Shown piece after piece: positions 8,782 to 17,944 of a stretch of DNA of 64,000 bases (the first letter of the stretch is position 1; every line of letters starts with the position of its first letter). Under the pieces are notes generated by a model. The model saw only the letters and a list, made by a program, of their open reading frames with translations, ran no database searches and was not told the origin of the DNA. Source of the stretch: Neorickettsia findlayensis (GTDB lineage Bacteria > Pseudomonadota > Alphaproteobacteria > Rickettsiales > Anaplasmataceae); NCBI RefSeq assembly GCF_009856525.1, contig NZ_CP047224.1:124001-188000 (forward strand). The letters are read 5' to 3'. The position numbers were made by a program, and so were the translations under genes.

Positions 8782-10189
8782 GTTTTATAAGATATTTCTC
8801 TTAGCGGTGCTTTTGAGTTCTTCTTTTGCTTCTGGGGCTGTGCCAGCTGAGGGGTTTTCCGATGTTGTTTCAAGACTTGCTCCTGCAGTTGTGAATATTT
8901 CTAGCGAATACAGGTTGAGGATGGATAACCAGGGTCTGTGTGGTAACCCGGCTATCTTGGAAGAGTTTTCTGAGTTTTGTGAGCGCCTCAAGCCATTTTT
9001 TCGTAACAAGAATCCAGGTAAGAAATATGGGACATCTTTAGGTTCTGGTTTTTTGATTTCCGATGATGGGCTTATAGTTACGAACTATCATGTTATTGCG
9101 AACGCTGACAAAATCAAGGTTGTTTTGAGTCAGTGTAGTGAGGCGTGCCAACAGTATGAGGCCACAGTGATTGGGTATGACAAAAAGACCGACCTCGCCG
9201 CGCTAAAAATTTCTGGAGTAAAGGGCCTGCCATATTTGCGTTTTGGCGACTCATCTAAAATGAGACCCGGGGACTGGGTGATAGCAGTTGGTAATCCTTT
9301 TGGTTTGGGGGGTTCTGTCAGTGCTGGAATTGTCTCGGCTATTAGTAGAGAAATCGGTTTATCGCAGAACAGCGATTTTATCCAGACGGATGTTGTGCTT
9401 AATTCTGGTAATTCAGGAGGACCCCTTTGTAATGCAGAGGGTGAAGTAATTGGCGTAAATACGGCTGCTGTGTACTCTAATGGTGGAAGTGCAGGAATTG
9501 GTTTTGCCGTACCCTCGAATGTTGCCAAACCGGTTATAGAAGCTCTGGCTAAGGGTAAGCAAATCCAGCGTGGGTGGATAGGAATTGTTATACAGGAAAT
9601 CACAAATGAAACAAAAGATTCACTTGGTGGAGACTTATCCGGTGTCCTGGTGGCGAGTATTGAAAAAGACGGACCTGCATACAAAGCTGGGATGAGGGTT
9701 GGTGATGTTATTACGGCGGTAAACGGGGAGAAAATTAGTGGTTCGAGGAAATTAGTAAGGGAAGTTTCTGGGCGCAAGATAGGTGATACAATAGTGCTAT
9801 CTGTAGTTAGGGATGCTCTTAAAAATAAGGAGACGGTATCTTTGAAAATAAAGATTGAGAAAACACCACAAAGATATACAGACGATGGGGCCTCGCAGTT
9901 GGAGGTCATAGGATTGGTGGTCTCTAATCTGACTGATACGATTCGAAATTCATTTGGACTTGGTGCAAGCATTGAAGGTGTAGTTGTCTTGGCTGTCGAT
10001 CCAGATAAGGAGAGTTTTCTCAAGGCCGGAGATATAATTGTGGGGGTTGGTACCAATAGACAGATTTCGACTGTCCAGGAATTTAAACAGCATATAGACG
10101 AAGCGAAGAAAAAAGGGCAAAGGTCCCTCCTGATGCTCATAAATCGTGGGAAGCAAACGGTCTTTGCTGCTGTAAGCTTAGATGACTAG
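8762..10189 (+). CDS. degP: DegP/HtrA-family periplasmic serine protease
   Basis: Degrades and chaperones misfolded envelope proteins. A signal peptide spans about residues 1-25 (hydrophobic IFLLAVLLSSSFASGA). The trypsin-like domain has His110 (TNYHV), Asp144 (KTDLAAL) and Ser218 (NSGNSGGP), a complete triad. Two PDZ domains follow at about 265-355 and 385-465. Length 475 matches the Do family. The start overlaps hflC; the stop TAG shares one base with the GTG of dnaE (TAGTG). This pairs an envelope protease with the FtsH modulators upstream. The orthologue may be called degQ or htrA elsewhere. Confidence 0.95.
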   Translation: MLVIKNRFYKIFLLAVLLSSSFASGAVPAEGFSDVVSRLAPAVVNISSEYRLRMDNQGLCGNPAILEEFSEFCERLKPFFRNKNPGKKYGTSLGSGFLISDDGLIVTNYHVIANADKIKVVLSQCSEACQQYEATVIGYDKKTDLAALKISGVKGLPYLRFGDSSKMRPGDWVIAVGNPFGLGGSVSAGIVSAISREIGLSQNSDFIQTDVVLNSGNSGGPLCNAEGEVIGVNTAAVYSNGGSAGIGFAVPSNVAKPVIEALAKGKQIQRGWIGIVIQEITNETKDSLGGDLSGVLVASIEKDGPAYKAGMRVGDVITAVNGEKISGSRKLVREVSGRKIGDTIVLSVVRDALKNKETVSLKIKIEKTPQRYTDDGASQLEVIGLVVSNLTDTIRNSFGLGASIEGVVVLAVDPDKESFLKAGDIIVGVGTNRQISTVQEFKQHIDEAKKKGQRSLLMLINRGKQTVFAAVSLDD

Positions 10190-13100
10190 TGCCACCTATA
10201 ATGCGGCGGCAGACATTCGTACATCTTAGAGTACGAAGCGATTATTCGCTCTTACGGGCAGTTACCAAACCTAGAAAAATTGTTGATCTAGCGCGTGCTG
10301 CTGGCATGCCAGCTGTTGCGCTCACTGACATTGATACAATGGCAGGTGCGCTTGAGTTTGCTGAGTATGCTAAGAGCTCTGGTATTCAACCGATTATTGG
10401 AATTGATCTTTCAATTTCACACAATCGTGTTGACTCACGTGTACTTCTGATCGCAAAAAACGAAGAGGGCTTTCACAATATGATTAAGCTCTCTAGGGTA
10501 GTTTCTGCGAGAAGAGTTGCCTTAAATGAGGTTTTTACCTATAGCAAAGGTCTAATTCTGCTGTTAGGAGAGTTCTTTCTTGATGCTATCAATAGTTATT
10601 CGATTAACGCGGAAACTCTGGTATCCGATCTAAAGCAAGTCTTTGATAAGGATCTTTTTATTGAAATACAACGTCTGGGCAATCAATCTGCAGAGGAAAA
10701 ACTTATTCAACTTGGATATGAGTGTAATATTCCTTTTGTTGCTACAAACGATGTTCTTTTTCCGAATAGGGATTTCAGGGAGGCACATGACGTATTGACC
10801 TGCATCGGTGGTCTTACATATGTCAGTGATATAAACCGCGTACATTACTCACCAGAATCGTATTTTAAAAGTGCAGAAGAAATGTTTGCACTTTTCTCTG
10901 ATTTGAAGGAAGCGTTGCACAACACTGTTTTGATAGCGCGTCGTTGTAGCTTTATGCCAGAAGTGAGGAGTCCTATTCTGCCAAAGTTTGAATGCGAAAG
11001 AGATGAGAACGATGAGTTGAGGCGTCTGAGCTATGCTGGTTTACAAAGAAGGATGGGGGATGATATTCCACAAAATTATTTGGATAGGCTCGAGTATGAG
11101 CTTGGCATTATCATTGACATGAATTATTCTGGCTACTTTTTGATAGTGGCTGATTTCATACGTTGGAGTAAGGCCAATGATATTGTTGTTGGTCCTGGAA
11201 GAGGATCTGGTGTCGGATCAATAGTTGCCTGGTGTCTTGGTATTACTGGTTTAGATCCACTGAAATTTGCTCTTTTTTTTGAAAGGTTCCTGAATCCGGT
11301 TCGTGTATCAATGCCGGATTTTGATGTGGACTTCTGCCAGGAAAGACGGCATCTTGTGATAGAGTACGTGAGGAAAAAATATGGTCACGTTGCTCAAATA
11401 ATGACCTTTGGTACTCTCCAGCCCAGAGCTGCATTGCGAGATGTTGGAAGGGTCCTTCAGCTGCCCTATGGTCGAGTAGATAGGATCTGTAAAATGATTC
11501 CCAATAATCCAGCCAATCCGATTTCTTTGCAGGAGGCAATAAATCTCGACAAAGATCTCCAAAAAGAAAGTGAAAATGATGAATCGATAGCCAAGTTGCT
11601 TGATCTTGCTCTTAAGCTGGAAGGAACACTAAGACATGCATCGACTCACGCTGCTGGGATAGTTATTAGTGATACTCCAATAGAGAATTATCTACCTATT
11701 TACCATGATAAGGAGTCAGACATTCCGGTTACTCAGTATTCGATGAAATATGTTGAAAAAGCAGGACTCATAAAGTTTGATTTTCTAGGTTTGAAAACAC
11801 TAACAGTAATCAATCAGGCATGCTCATTAGTACGATTAAAAGATCCTAATTTCGATATGGATTCTATTCCTCTTAACGATAAAAGGACGTATGAGCTTCT
11901 TTCAGCGGGAAATGCGATAGGTGTGTTTCAGTTGGATAATGCGTACATGTGTGAAACGCTAAAACGCCTGCATCCAGACTGTTTTGAAGATATAATTGCC
12001 CTGATTTCGCTTAATAGGCCTGGTCCTATGGCGAACATTCCAACGTATATAGCAAGGAAACACGGAAAAGAAACAGTTAAATATCCACATCCACTACTGG
12101 AATCTTCATTAAAAGAAACTTTTGGTGTTGTTATCTATCAAGAGCAGGTAATGGAAATGGTGCGGCTTCTTGCCGGGTATACACTCGCTGAAGCAGATAT
12201 TCTCCGGCGTGTTATGGGTAAGAAAATACGTGCGGAAATGTCAGAGCAAACCGAGAAATTTGTCGAGGGTGCAAAACGTAACGGTATTGATGCGGAAAAA
12301 GCTCGAGAAATCTTCGAGATGGTAGAAAAGTTTGCTGGCTATGGTTTTAATAAGTCACATGCTGCTGCATATGCGCTCATTTCATACCAAACGGCCTTTC
12401 TCAAGGCTAACTTTCCAATTGAGTTTACCACGGCTGCCCTTAATCTCGAACTGCACCATACGGACAAGCTTGCAATTCTAATACAAGATGCAAAAAACTG
12501 TGGTATTACAATTTTGCCGCCAGATATAAATAAGTCAAAAATTTTCTTCTCTATTGAGGGTAATGCAATAAGGTACTCGCTCGCAGCTTTGAAGAATGTT
12601 GGAGAAGCTGCAGCTTCAGCAATAGAAAAAAGAAGCCCGTTCAAAACAATTGCGGAACTTCAAAGATGCTTGGATGGAAAAATAGTTCATAGAAAAGCTG
12701 TTGAAAGTCTTATAAAGTCGGGTTCTCTGGATGTACTCTCTCCTGAGAGGAGTAGACTTTATTCTTGTATGAACGAATTAGTGGGGAAAGAGGATAATAG
12801 TGCACAGATTGCATTATTTGATATCTCTGTTGTTAAACCAGAGAAAGTTTTTGCGCCATGGAATTTTTTTGAAAAAACACAGTGTGAATTTGATGCGCTT
12901 GGCTTTTTTCTTTATGATCACCCTCTTTCTCCATATCAAAGGTTTTTAAAGCTTTCACCGAATCAGATTGCTGGTGTGATAACTGAATTGAGAATAAGAT
13001 CGAGGGGCAATAGAAAGTTTGCTGTGATGCATGTTTCGACAGTAAGCGATATATACACTGTCGTGTTTTACGAATCCGAAGTCATTGACTCCAGACGTGA

Positions 13101-13428
13101 ACTTTTTGTAGTTGGTGTAAAGGTTGTGCTGACCCTCTTAAAGAGTGATAACGGCTATGTATGTAGCAATTTGGCTGAATTACACGAATTTATCTTTGCG
13201 GATTATAAGAGAAGATTTGCAATTCTCGTAAACCGTAAAGAACAGGTTACCGCATTGAAGGACGCTCTAAGGCGTGGTGGTAAATGTGAGGTTATAGTCG
13301 TTGTGCGTAGTGATTCACAGTACACGAGGATTATTTTGGGGCATGATTTTGATCTTGCCATTGAAAAGCTTGCATTGATTGAGGGTGTCGAAATTCTCAA
13401 GCACAGGGTGCGCTCAATTAGCACATGA
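10189..13428 (+). CDS. dnaE: DNA polymerase III alpha subunit
   Basis: Replicative polymerase. The 1079-residue protein has an N-terminal PHP domain, the palm with MPDFDVDF near residue 375 carrying two catalytic aspartates, YGFNKSHAAAYA near residue 715, and C-terminal OB-fold and tau-binding regions. The PHP domain is degenerate: the usual HLRVHSDYS reads HLRVRSDYS here, so a metal-ligand histidine is lost and proofreading must come from a separate epsilon subunit. The length is somewhat short of E. coli (1160). I use GTG 10189, coupled to the degP stop; ATG at 10201 is the alternative. Confidence 0.96.
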   Translation: MPPIMRRQTFVHLRVRSDYSLLRAVTKPRKIVDLARAAGMPAVALTDIDTMAGALEFAEYAKSSGIQPIIGIDLSISHNRVDSRVLLIAKNEEGFHNMIKLSRVVSARRVALNEVFTYSKGLILLLGEFFLDAINSYSINAETLVSDLKQVFDKDLFIEIQRLGNQSAEEKLIQLGYECNIPFVATNDVLFPNRDFREAHDVLTCIGGLTYVSDINRVHYSPESYFKSAEEMFALFSDLKEALHNTVLIARRCSFMPEVRSPILPKFECERDENDELRRLSYAGLQRRMGDDIPQNYLDRLEYELGIIIDMNYSGYFLIVADFIRWSKANDIVVGPGRGSGVGSIVAWCLGITGLDPLKFALFFERFLNPVRVSMPDFDVDFCQERRHLVIEYVRKKYGHVAQIMTFGTLQPRAALRDVGRVLQLPYGRVDRICKMIPNNPANPISLQEAINLDKDLQKESENDESIAKLLDLALKLEGTLRHASTHAAGIVISDTPIENYLPIYHDKESDIPVTQYSMKYVEKAGLIKFDFLGLKTLTVINQACSLVRLKDPNFDMDSIPLNDKRTYELLSAGNAIGVFQLDNAYMCETLKRLHPDCFEDIIALISLNRPGPMANIPTYIARKHGKETVKYPHPLLESSLKETFGVVIYQEQVMEMVRLLAGYTLAEADILRRVMGKKIRAEMSEQTEKFVEGAKRNGIDAEKAREIFEMVEKFAGYGFNKSHAAAYALISYQTAFLKANFPIEFTTAALNLELHHTDKLAILIQDAKNCGITILPPDINKSKIFFSIEGNAIRYSLAALKNVGEAAASAIEKRSPFKTIAELQRCLDGKIVHRKAVESLIKSGSLDVLSPERSRLYSCMNELVGKEDNSAQIALFDISVVKPEKVFAPWNFFEKTQCEFDALGFFLYDHPLSPYQRFLKLSPNQIAGVITELRIRSRGNRKFAVMHVSTVSDIYTVVFYESEVIDSRRELFVVGVKVVLTLLKSDNGYVCSNLAELHEFIFADYKRRFAILVNRKEQVTALKDALRRGGKCEVIVVVRSDSQYTRIILGHDFDLAIEKLALIEGVEILKHRVRSIST

Positions 13429-13540
13429 GTATCGTGCGAGTACCGTAAGATTATTCGTTCTTGTTTGTAATGTGCTTAAAATTGTTGATGCCGTAGTAAT
13501 TTAATACTTCATCTAAGTATGTTACACTCTACGACGTTCT

Positions 13541-13612
13541 TGGGATGTAGCCAAGCGGTAAGGCAACGGTTTTTGGTATCGTGATGCGCAGGTTCGAATC
13601 CTGCCATCCCAG
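13541..13612 (+). tRNA. tRNA-Gln (anticodon TTG)
   Basis: 72 nt. The acceptor TGGGATG pairs with CATCCCA, discriminator G. Anticodon stem ACGGT/ATCGT with loop TTTTGGT gives TTG. The T-arm CAGGTTCGAATCCTG is canonical. The T1-A72 pair is typical of tRNA-Gln. The gene stands alone, about 110 bp after dnaE; a TACACT hexamer at 13523-13528 may be its -10 box, but no convincing -35 is present. Confidence 0.95.
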
Positions 13613-13637
13613 CTCTCAGGGTCATTGTCTTGCGTTT

Positions 13638-14912
13638 CTACTCATCGAAAGGTCTTTTTCTTCTAAGAAATACGTAGTATGCTCCTTCACCCCCATGATG
13701 AGGTAGTGCCTCTGCTACGAATTTGATCAGACCTCTGATCTCGGCATTGTTTTCTAGCCATGATACAAGACTTGTCTTGATAACTGCGTCGCCAGTCCTT
13801 CCTTTTCCAACAATGATTAGGAGATAACGAAGACCACTCACGTAATTTTCCAAAATGAATTGGATAGTTTTCCGATAGGCGCTTTCCACGGTTTCACCAT
13901 GCAGGTCTAGTGTTTTGTCTATATTAATCTTTCTGCGTTTGATTTTTCGCAAAAAATCAGGATCTGCATTCTTAGCGAAATCAAGCCCACTTGTGTTCAA
14001 GTTACTTGGTTTATTGTATGTCACGACTTTGTCTTTTGTGTTTGGTGTAAGACCTATCGCAGGTTTTGTTGGTTTATGACAACATGGGTGGGCAAATTTG
14101 TCTGAAACCTTAGTGACGCTCCTTATGAAGCTGTCCCAGTCTGTTGTATTTTCATGCTGTGGACTCACGTGAGAATTTTCTGTCGTGCTGATAGAAATCA
14201 TACTTATGTTGCAGGTTCTATCATCTTCTCCAGATGTACCGGATTTGTGCAAAGTACTTTCTTTTCTGATCAAGTGAGTATACATGCTGACGCCATGTAC
14301 ACTTTTTATTCCCATCTTCTCTAATAATTCTATGAAATGGTCGTGTAAATTAGTGGTGTATTTCGGTGGATGATATTGTACGGATTCCTGGTTTGTACCA
14401 TTGCTGAAGAATCTGTCTTTTATGTTGTCATGTATATATGGCCCGAGGACAGCGTTTATATGTCTTATTTCAGCGCCAGACTCTAACATCTTAAGAAGCG
14501 TATTTCGTATTAATTCATCTGGACTACTGAGGTCTACATTTACAATTCCTATAACACGGTTTATGTGATCAGAAAGTAGTAAAGGGATAGAGTCTATTGT
14601 CTTTATCATGAGAAATAGGTTAGGCCTGTTCGTTACAAGCGCGTTGCATTTGAGGAAATCGGTGCTTGGACTGTCTGCAAATATGCACACACTGGATTGT
14701 GATTGTTGGGGTAAAACATATGCTTTTCCTTGCAATTCCATATGGGTAAAACTTCTGAGGTTTGTCAGAGAGTCTCCTTTGAGTGGGAGATTACAAAGAA
14801 AGGAATGCTCTATTATATTGGTATTGTGCCTATCGAATGAAGGTAAAGCTATCCTAAAAACGGATCTCTTACGCATCTGCTTCGCTTCTTGGAAATACCA
14901 GAACAGTAACAT
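13638..14912 (-). CDS. Fusion of a degenerate PgeF/LACC (YfiH) domain with a C-terminal Smr domain
   Basis: 424 residues, two domains. Residues about 50-225 follow the YfiH/PgeF multicopper-polyphenol-oxidase-like fold: ADSPSTDFLKCNALVTNRPN, IKTIDSIPLLLSD, VLGPYIHD and GVSMYTHLIRKEST align with family landmarks. All three zinc/catalytic residues appear lost: the His of VHGKDV is Gln61, the Cys of TADC is Ser108, the His of HAGWRG is Asn125. A polar linker (about 226-320) leads to an alphaproteobacterial Smr domain with LDLHGETVESA (336-346), IVGKGRTG (367-374) and LPHHGGEGAYYVFLRR (403-418). Smr domains often bind nucleic acid or act as nucleases. The start could be the ATG at 14912 or 14876. 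Confidence 0.75.
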   Translation of the reverse strand: MLLFWYFQEAKQMRKRSVFRIALPSFDRHNTNIIEHSFLCNLPLKGDSLTNLRSFTHMELQGKAYVLPQQSQSSVCIFADSPSTDFLKCNALVTNRPNLFLMIKTIDSIPLLLSDHINRVIGIVNVDLSSPDELIRNTLLKMLESGAEIRHINAVLGPYIHDNIKDRFFSNGTNQESVQYHPPKYTTNLHDHFIELLEKMGIKSVHGVSMYTHLIRKESTLHKSGTSGEDDRTCNISMISISTTENSHVSPQHENTTDWDSFIRSVTKVSDKFAHPCCHKPTKPAIGLTPNTKDKVVTYNKPSNLNTSGLDFAKNADPDFLRKIKRRKINIDKTLDLHGETVESAYRKTIQFILENYVSGLRYLLIIVGKGRTGDAVIKTSLVSWLENNAEIRGLIKFVAEALPHHGGEGAYYVFLRRKRPFDE

Positions 14913-14954
14913 ACTAGTATAATCCTATACAACCTGTACATATGGAGCTTCAGG

Positions 14955-14983
14955 TTCACACTATACAGATAAGTTGCTATAAT
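14955..14983 (+). promoter_or_regulatory. Sigma-70-type promoter of dnaN
   Basis: TTCACA (14955-14960) and TATAAT (14978-14983, perfect -10) are 17 bp apart. Transcription would begin near 14990, about 17 bp before the dnaN ATG. It lies between the divergent PgeF-Smr gene and dnaN. Confidence 0.75.
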
Positions 14984-15006
14984 CCCTGCTGTTTCTCTCT
15001 GCTAAA

Positions 15007-16125
15007 ATGAAAGAAAACATGCACTCTTCCATCACTGTGCAACAAGATGCATTAACAAGAATTCTTGCGAATCTTGTTAGTGTATCAACAAGGAAAAGCA
15101 CTATAGCTTATTTGTCGCATGTTAGGGTATGTTTCTCTGGCAATTCAGTCGAGTTCACCACAACTGATAATGAGCTTTCACTCACAGATTCATTACAGGG
15201 AATTGAAGGTGCGATTGATGCAGTAATCTCAGTAGATGCATTCAGGTTATACGAGATAGTCAGGCGTCTGCCACCCGATGTTGGAATTATTTTCTCAATT
15301 GAAAAGAATAATTTAGTTGTTCGCAGCAAAAGAATAGAGTTCTCATTACCATATTTAGATGCAAAACATTTCCCGTTGATAAGTGAAGAGGAAAAAATGG
15401 GACAAATTAGCTTTGCAGGGGATGAAATAAGGAGTCTCTTCAATAAAGTGCGGTTTGCCACTTCAACTGAGGCTACAAGGCAACATCTGAACGGTGTATA
15501 TTTTGAATCAGATGGTGAAAAAATAACCGTTGCTGCAACTGATGTACACAGGCTTGCAGTAGCCACACTTACAAAAAAGACAGGTCTCAAGTTTTCTTGC
15601 ATAATTCCGAAGAAAACTGTGTCAGAGATGATTAAGCTTTCTTCGAGTAAGGAAGTTGACCTCTTTCTTCATGGGAAGGAGTATGTCAGTAGGATAAGGA
15701 TGGTTTTCGGGGGTATTCGTTTAAATTCGAAGTTGATAGCTGGTACATTCCCAAATTTTGCTGCGGTCATTCCGCAGAGCTTCAAGTCTTTTCTAATATT
15801 TGATAGGAAGGGTTTAGCGACCAGTATAGAAAGGGTTGGTCTTGTTTCGCCTGATCAAAGTCGTGCGATTAGTATTAGCATGAAGGGCAAGCAGCTTTAC
15901 CTCGACGCGAGCAATTCTGATGCGAGTTTCGGGCGAGAATTGTTGGAATTAAATGAAGAAGTGAACGAAGAGCTCAGTATTTATTTCAATCATGCCTACC
16001 TCCTGGATATACTCTCAGCTCTGGATAATAAAGAGGTGATAATGAAGTTTAACAATGCAACTTCTCAGGTTTTGTTTCAGGGTGATGAGAGTGCTTTGTA
16101 TATTGTTATGCCAATGGCTTTCTAG
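15007..16125 (+). CDS. dnaN: DNA polymerase III beta subunit (sliding clamp)
   Basis: Ring clamp that tethers polymerase and binds Hda and other partners. The 372-residue length and three-fold repeat fit the family; KSTIAYLSHVRV, RQHLNGVYFE and ATDVHRLAVA are typical, and the C-terminus IVMPMAF resembles the conserved MPMRL/M end. It starts at ATG 15007; ATG at 15019 is an alternative. It is not next to dnaA or recF (recF is at 44.2 kb), so the classical dnaA-dnaN-recF block is broken up. A near-consensus promoter lies directly upstream. Confidence 0.95.
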   Translation: MKENMHSSITVQQDALTRILANLVSVSTRKSTIAYLSHVRVCFSGNSVEFTTTDNELSLTDSLQGIEGAIDAVISVDAFRLYEIVRRLPPDVGIIFSIEKNNLVVRSKRIEFSLPYLDAKHFPLISEEEKMGQISFAGDEIRSLFNKVRFATSTEATRQHLNGVYFESDGEKITVAATDVHRLAVATLTKKTGLKFSCIIPKKTVSEMIKLSSSKEVDLFLHGKEYVSRIRMVFGGIRLNSKLIAGTFPNFAAVIPQSFKSFLIFDRKGLATSIERVGLVSPDQSRAISISMKGKQLYLDASNSDASFGRELLELNEEVNEELSIYFNHAYLLDILSALDNKEVIMKFNNATSQVLFQGDESALYIVMPMAF

Positions 16126-16176
16126 ATCTGTTTGTATCGGGCTTTGTACCCCTTGTTCTTCTTATCAAGAAGCATG

Positions 16177-16205
16177 TTTACAAAGCTAACCCTAAAGATT
16201 AGAAT
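16177..16205 (+). promoter_or_regulatory. Sigma-70-type promoter of tRNA-Phe
   Basis: TTTACA (16177-16182) and TAGAAT (16200-16205), each one mismatch from consensus, are separated by 17 bp. The tRNA begins 9 bp after the -10 box, so the primary transcript would have almost no 5' leader. Confidence 0.65.
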
Positions 16206-16214
16206 TCTCCTGTT

Positions 16215-16287
16215 GGCCCGGTAGCTCAGTTGGTAGAGCAAAGGACTGAAAATCCTTGTGTCACTGGTTCGAGTCCGGTTCGGGCCA
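16215..16287 (+). tRNA. tRNA-Phe (anticodon GAA)
   Basis: 73 nt. Acceptor GGCCCGG pairs with TCGGGCC (one G-T), discriminator A. Anticodon stem AAGGA/TCCTT and loop CTGAAAA give GAA. D-arm AGCTCAGTTGGTAGAGC and T-arm with GTTCGAGTC are canonical. Confidence 0.95.
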
Positions 16288-16442
16288 CGCGATGCAGTAT
16301 TCCTTGGGTTGAACTCCATGTAATTTGCTTTGCATTGTAGATTTTCGATCTCGTTATATTAGGTCGAAGTGCCTAATCCCTTCCTATTCGGAGCTGGAGT
16401 TCTCAATGAGTTCTGTTACAGATTTGAAGTACCAGTGTCTAC

Positions 16443-17858
16443 CTAGACATTTGAGAACCCTGCCTCATCACCAAAAGAGTAGAGTTTCTCCATCCTAGTG
16501 ACCTCTATCGTTGAATTTTCCAGTTCGTTCATTAGGGCGTAGATAACTGTTGTTGCTAGACTCTTGTTGGGTTCTGCCAAAAATCTGCAACAAAGAGTGT
16601 CACTATACGGCATGACTGCGGTTTCTTCTGGCCAAATCAAGACGCCTTTTACGCTTATGCTACCCAGGATGATTGCATCGTCCACTTTTATTTTTTTTAA
16701 AGCAGCCAAAAGTAATGCTAAATTTGTGCTATCCCAACTGATAAAGAGATCTACTCCGATTAGAAGCTTTTCTTTTTTACTCTGATATTGAGGTTTGATG
16801 AGTGTACCTTGAACTAGGCTATTACATGAGAAAGCTACCAGACTTTTTCTGTCGATGTTGTTAATTATGTGTTCTGTGAATTTTCTAGTGCCAACCTTGA
16901 GCTTGCTATGCAAAGGATCATAAACATCTGCGGTATGTACACCTGATTTTAGTGTCTTCAACCACGCAGAATAAACCTTCTGTGCAATTTCTTTTTGTCC
17001 TACGTAGCTAAGCATGTACATTGCAGCATTCAGAAGACCGGAGGGATTTGCAATGTCTTGGCCCGCTATATCAGGTGCAGAACCATGCACAGCCTCGAAC
17101 ATTGCGTACTCTTCGCCTATGTTGATGCTACCTCCAAGACCAACTGAACCTGACATTTCCGCTGCAACGTCCGAAATAATATCTCCATATAGGTTAAGCG
17201 TCACGATTACATCAAATTTTTCAGGATTTTTCGCTATCCTTGCTGCGCCAATATCTATAATGTAGTTTTCACTTTCGATATCTGGATACTCAAGCGCGAC
17301 CTTCTTAAACAGTTTGTGGAAGATTCCATCAGTCAGTTTCATGATATTATCTTTCACCATTACAGTGACTTTCTTTCTACCGTTATTGCGCGCGTACTCA
17401 AAAGCATATCGGCAAATCCGTTCAGACGCACTTTCTGTAATGACCTTAGTGCAGTTGTATGTATCGAGGGTCTGTCTATATTCTATCCCTGAGTAGAGGT
17501 CTTCCTCATTTTCTCGGATAATGACAATATCCATTTTAGGGTTTTGCCATTCTAGGTGCGAGGCACAAGGCCTAACATTTGCGAATAGTCCCAGCTTTTT
17601 TCTGAGTGTTACGTTTAGACTTCTTACACCTCCGCCACGAGGAGTTGTTATCGGTGCTTTTAGGAGCACTTTATTCCTCTTCAGGGTTTCCCATCCGGAG
17701 TCAGAAATCCCAGAAGGCCAGCCTTTTTCATAAATCTTCTGTCCAATTTCGACTGTATCAATCTGTATTTCTGCACCAGCTTCAAAAATAATTTCGAGCA
17801 CTGATGTCATTATTTCCGGTCCGACTCCGTCGCCGTAGGCTACCGTCAACTTAGGCAT
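16443..17858 (-). CDS. icd: Isocitrate dehydrogenase, rickettsial long type
   Basis: TCA-cycle enzyme oxidising isocitrate to 2-oxoglutarate. The 471-residue protein opens with YGDGVGPEI. It carries the substrate segment SLNVTLRKKLGLFANVRP (about residues 79-97), the IIRENEEDLYSGIEY region (about 113-127) and the C-terminal core signature LYGDIISDVAAEMSGSVGLGGS. It then has an extra C-terminal region of about 130 residues, as in the Rickettsia/Thermus-type enzyme rather than the 416-residue E. coli form. Cofactor is probably NADP, not proven here. The ATG at 17858 has AAGGA upstream at good spacing. It diverges from the AEC permease gene. Confidence 0.93.
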   Translation of the reverse strand: MPKLTVAYGDGVGPEIMTSVLEIIFEAGAEIQIDTVEIGQKIYEKGWPSGISDSGWETLKRNKVLLKAPITTPRGGGVRSLNVTLRKKLGLFANVRPCASHLEWQNPKMDIVIIRENEEDLYSGIEYRQTLDTYNCTKVITESASERICRYAFEYARNNGRKKVTVMVKDNIMKLTDGIFHKLFKKVALEYPDIESENYIIDIGAARIAKNPEKFDVIVTLNLYGDIISDVAAEMSGSVGLGGSINIGEEYAMFEAVHGSAPDIAGQDIANPSGLLNAAMYMLSYVGQKEIAQKVYSAWLKTLKSGVHTADVYDPLHSKLKVGTRKFTEHIINNIDRKSLVAFSCNSLVQGTLIKPQYQSKKEKLLIGVDLFISWDSTNLALLLAALKKIKVDDAIILGSISVKGVLIWPEETAVMPYSDTLCCRFLAEPNKSLATTVIYALMNELENSTIEVTRMEKLYSFGDEAGFSNV

Positions 17859-17944
17859 ATCATCCTTCCGTATACTGTACTTCTTTCATTTTACAAAAAA
17901 CTACCGTTATTATTAGTGGAGAGTTGTTTTTTTAGCAAAATTCG

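Noticed and set aside
9130-10140. 336-codon ORF antisense to degP
   Set aside because: Composition is that of a shadow frame (rich in S, T, P) opposite a gene with an intact protease triad and PDZ domains.
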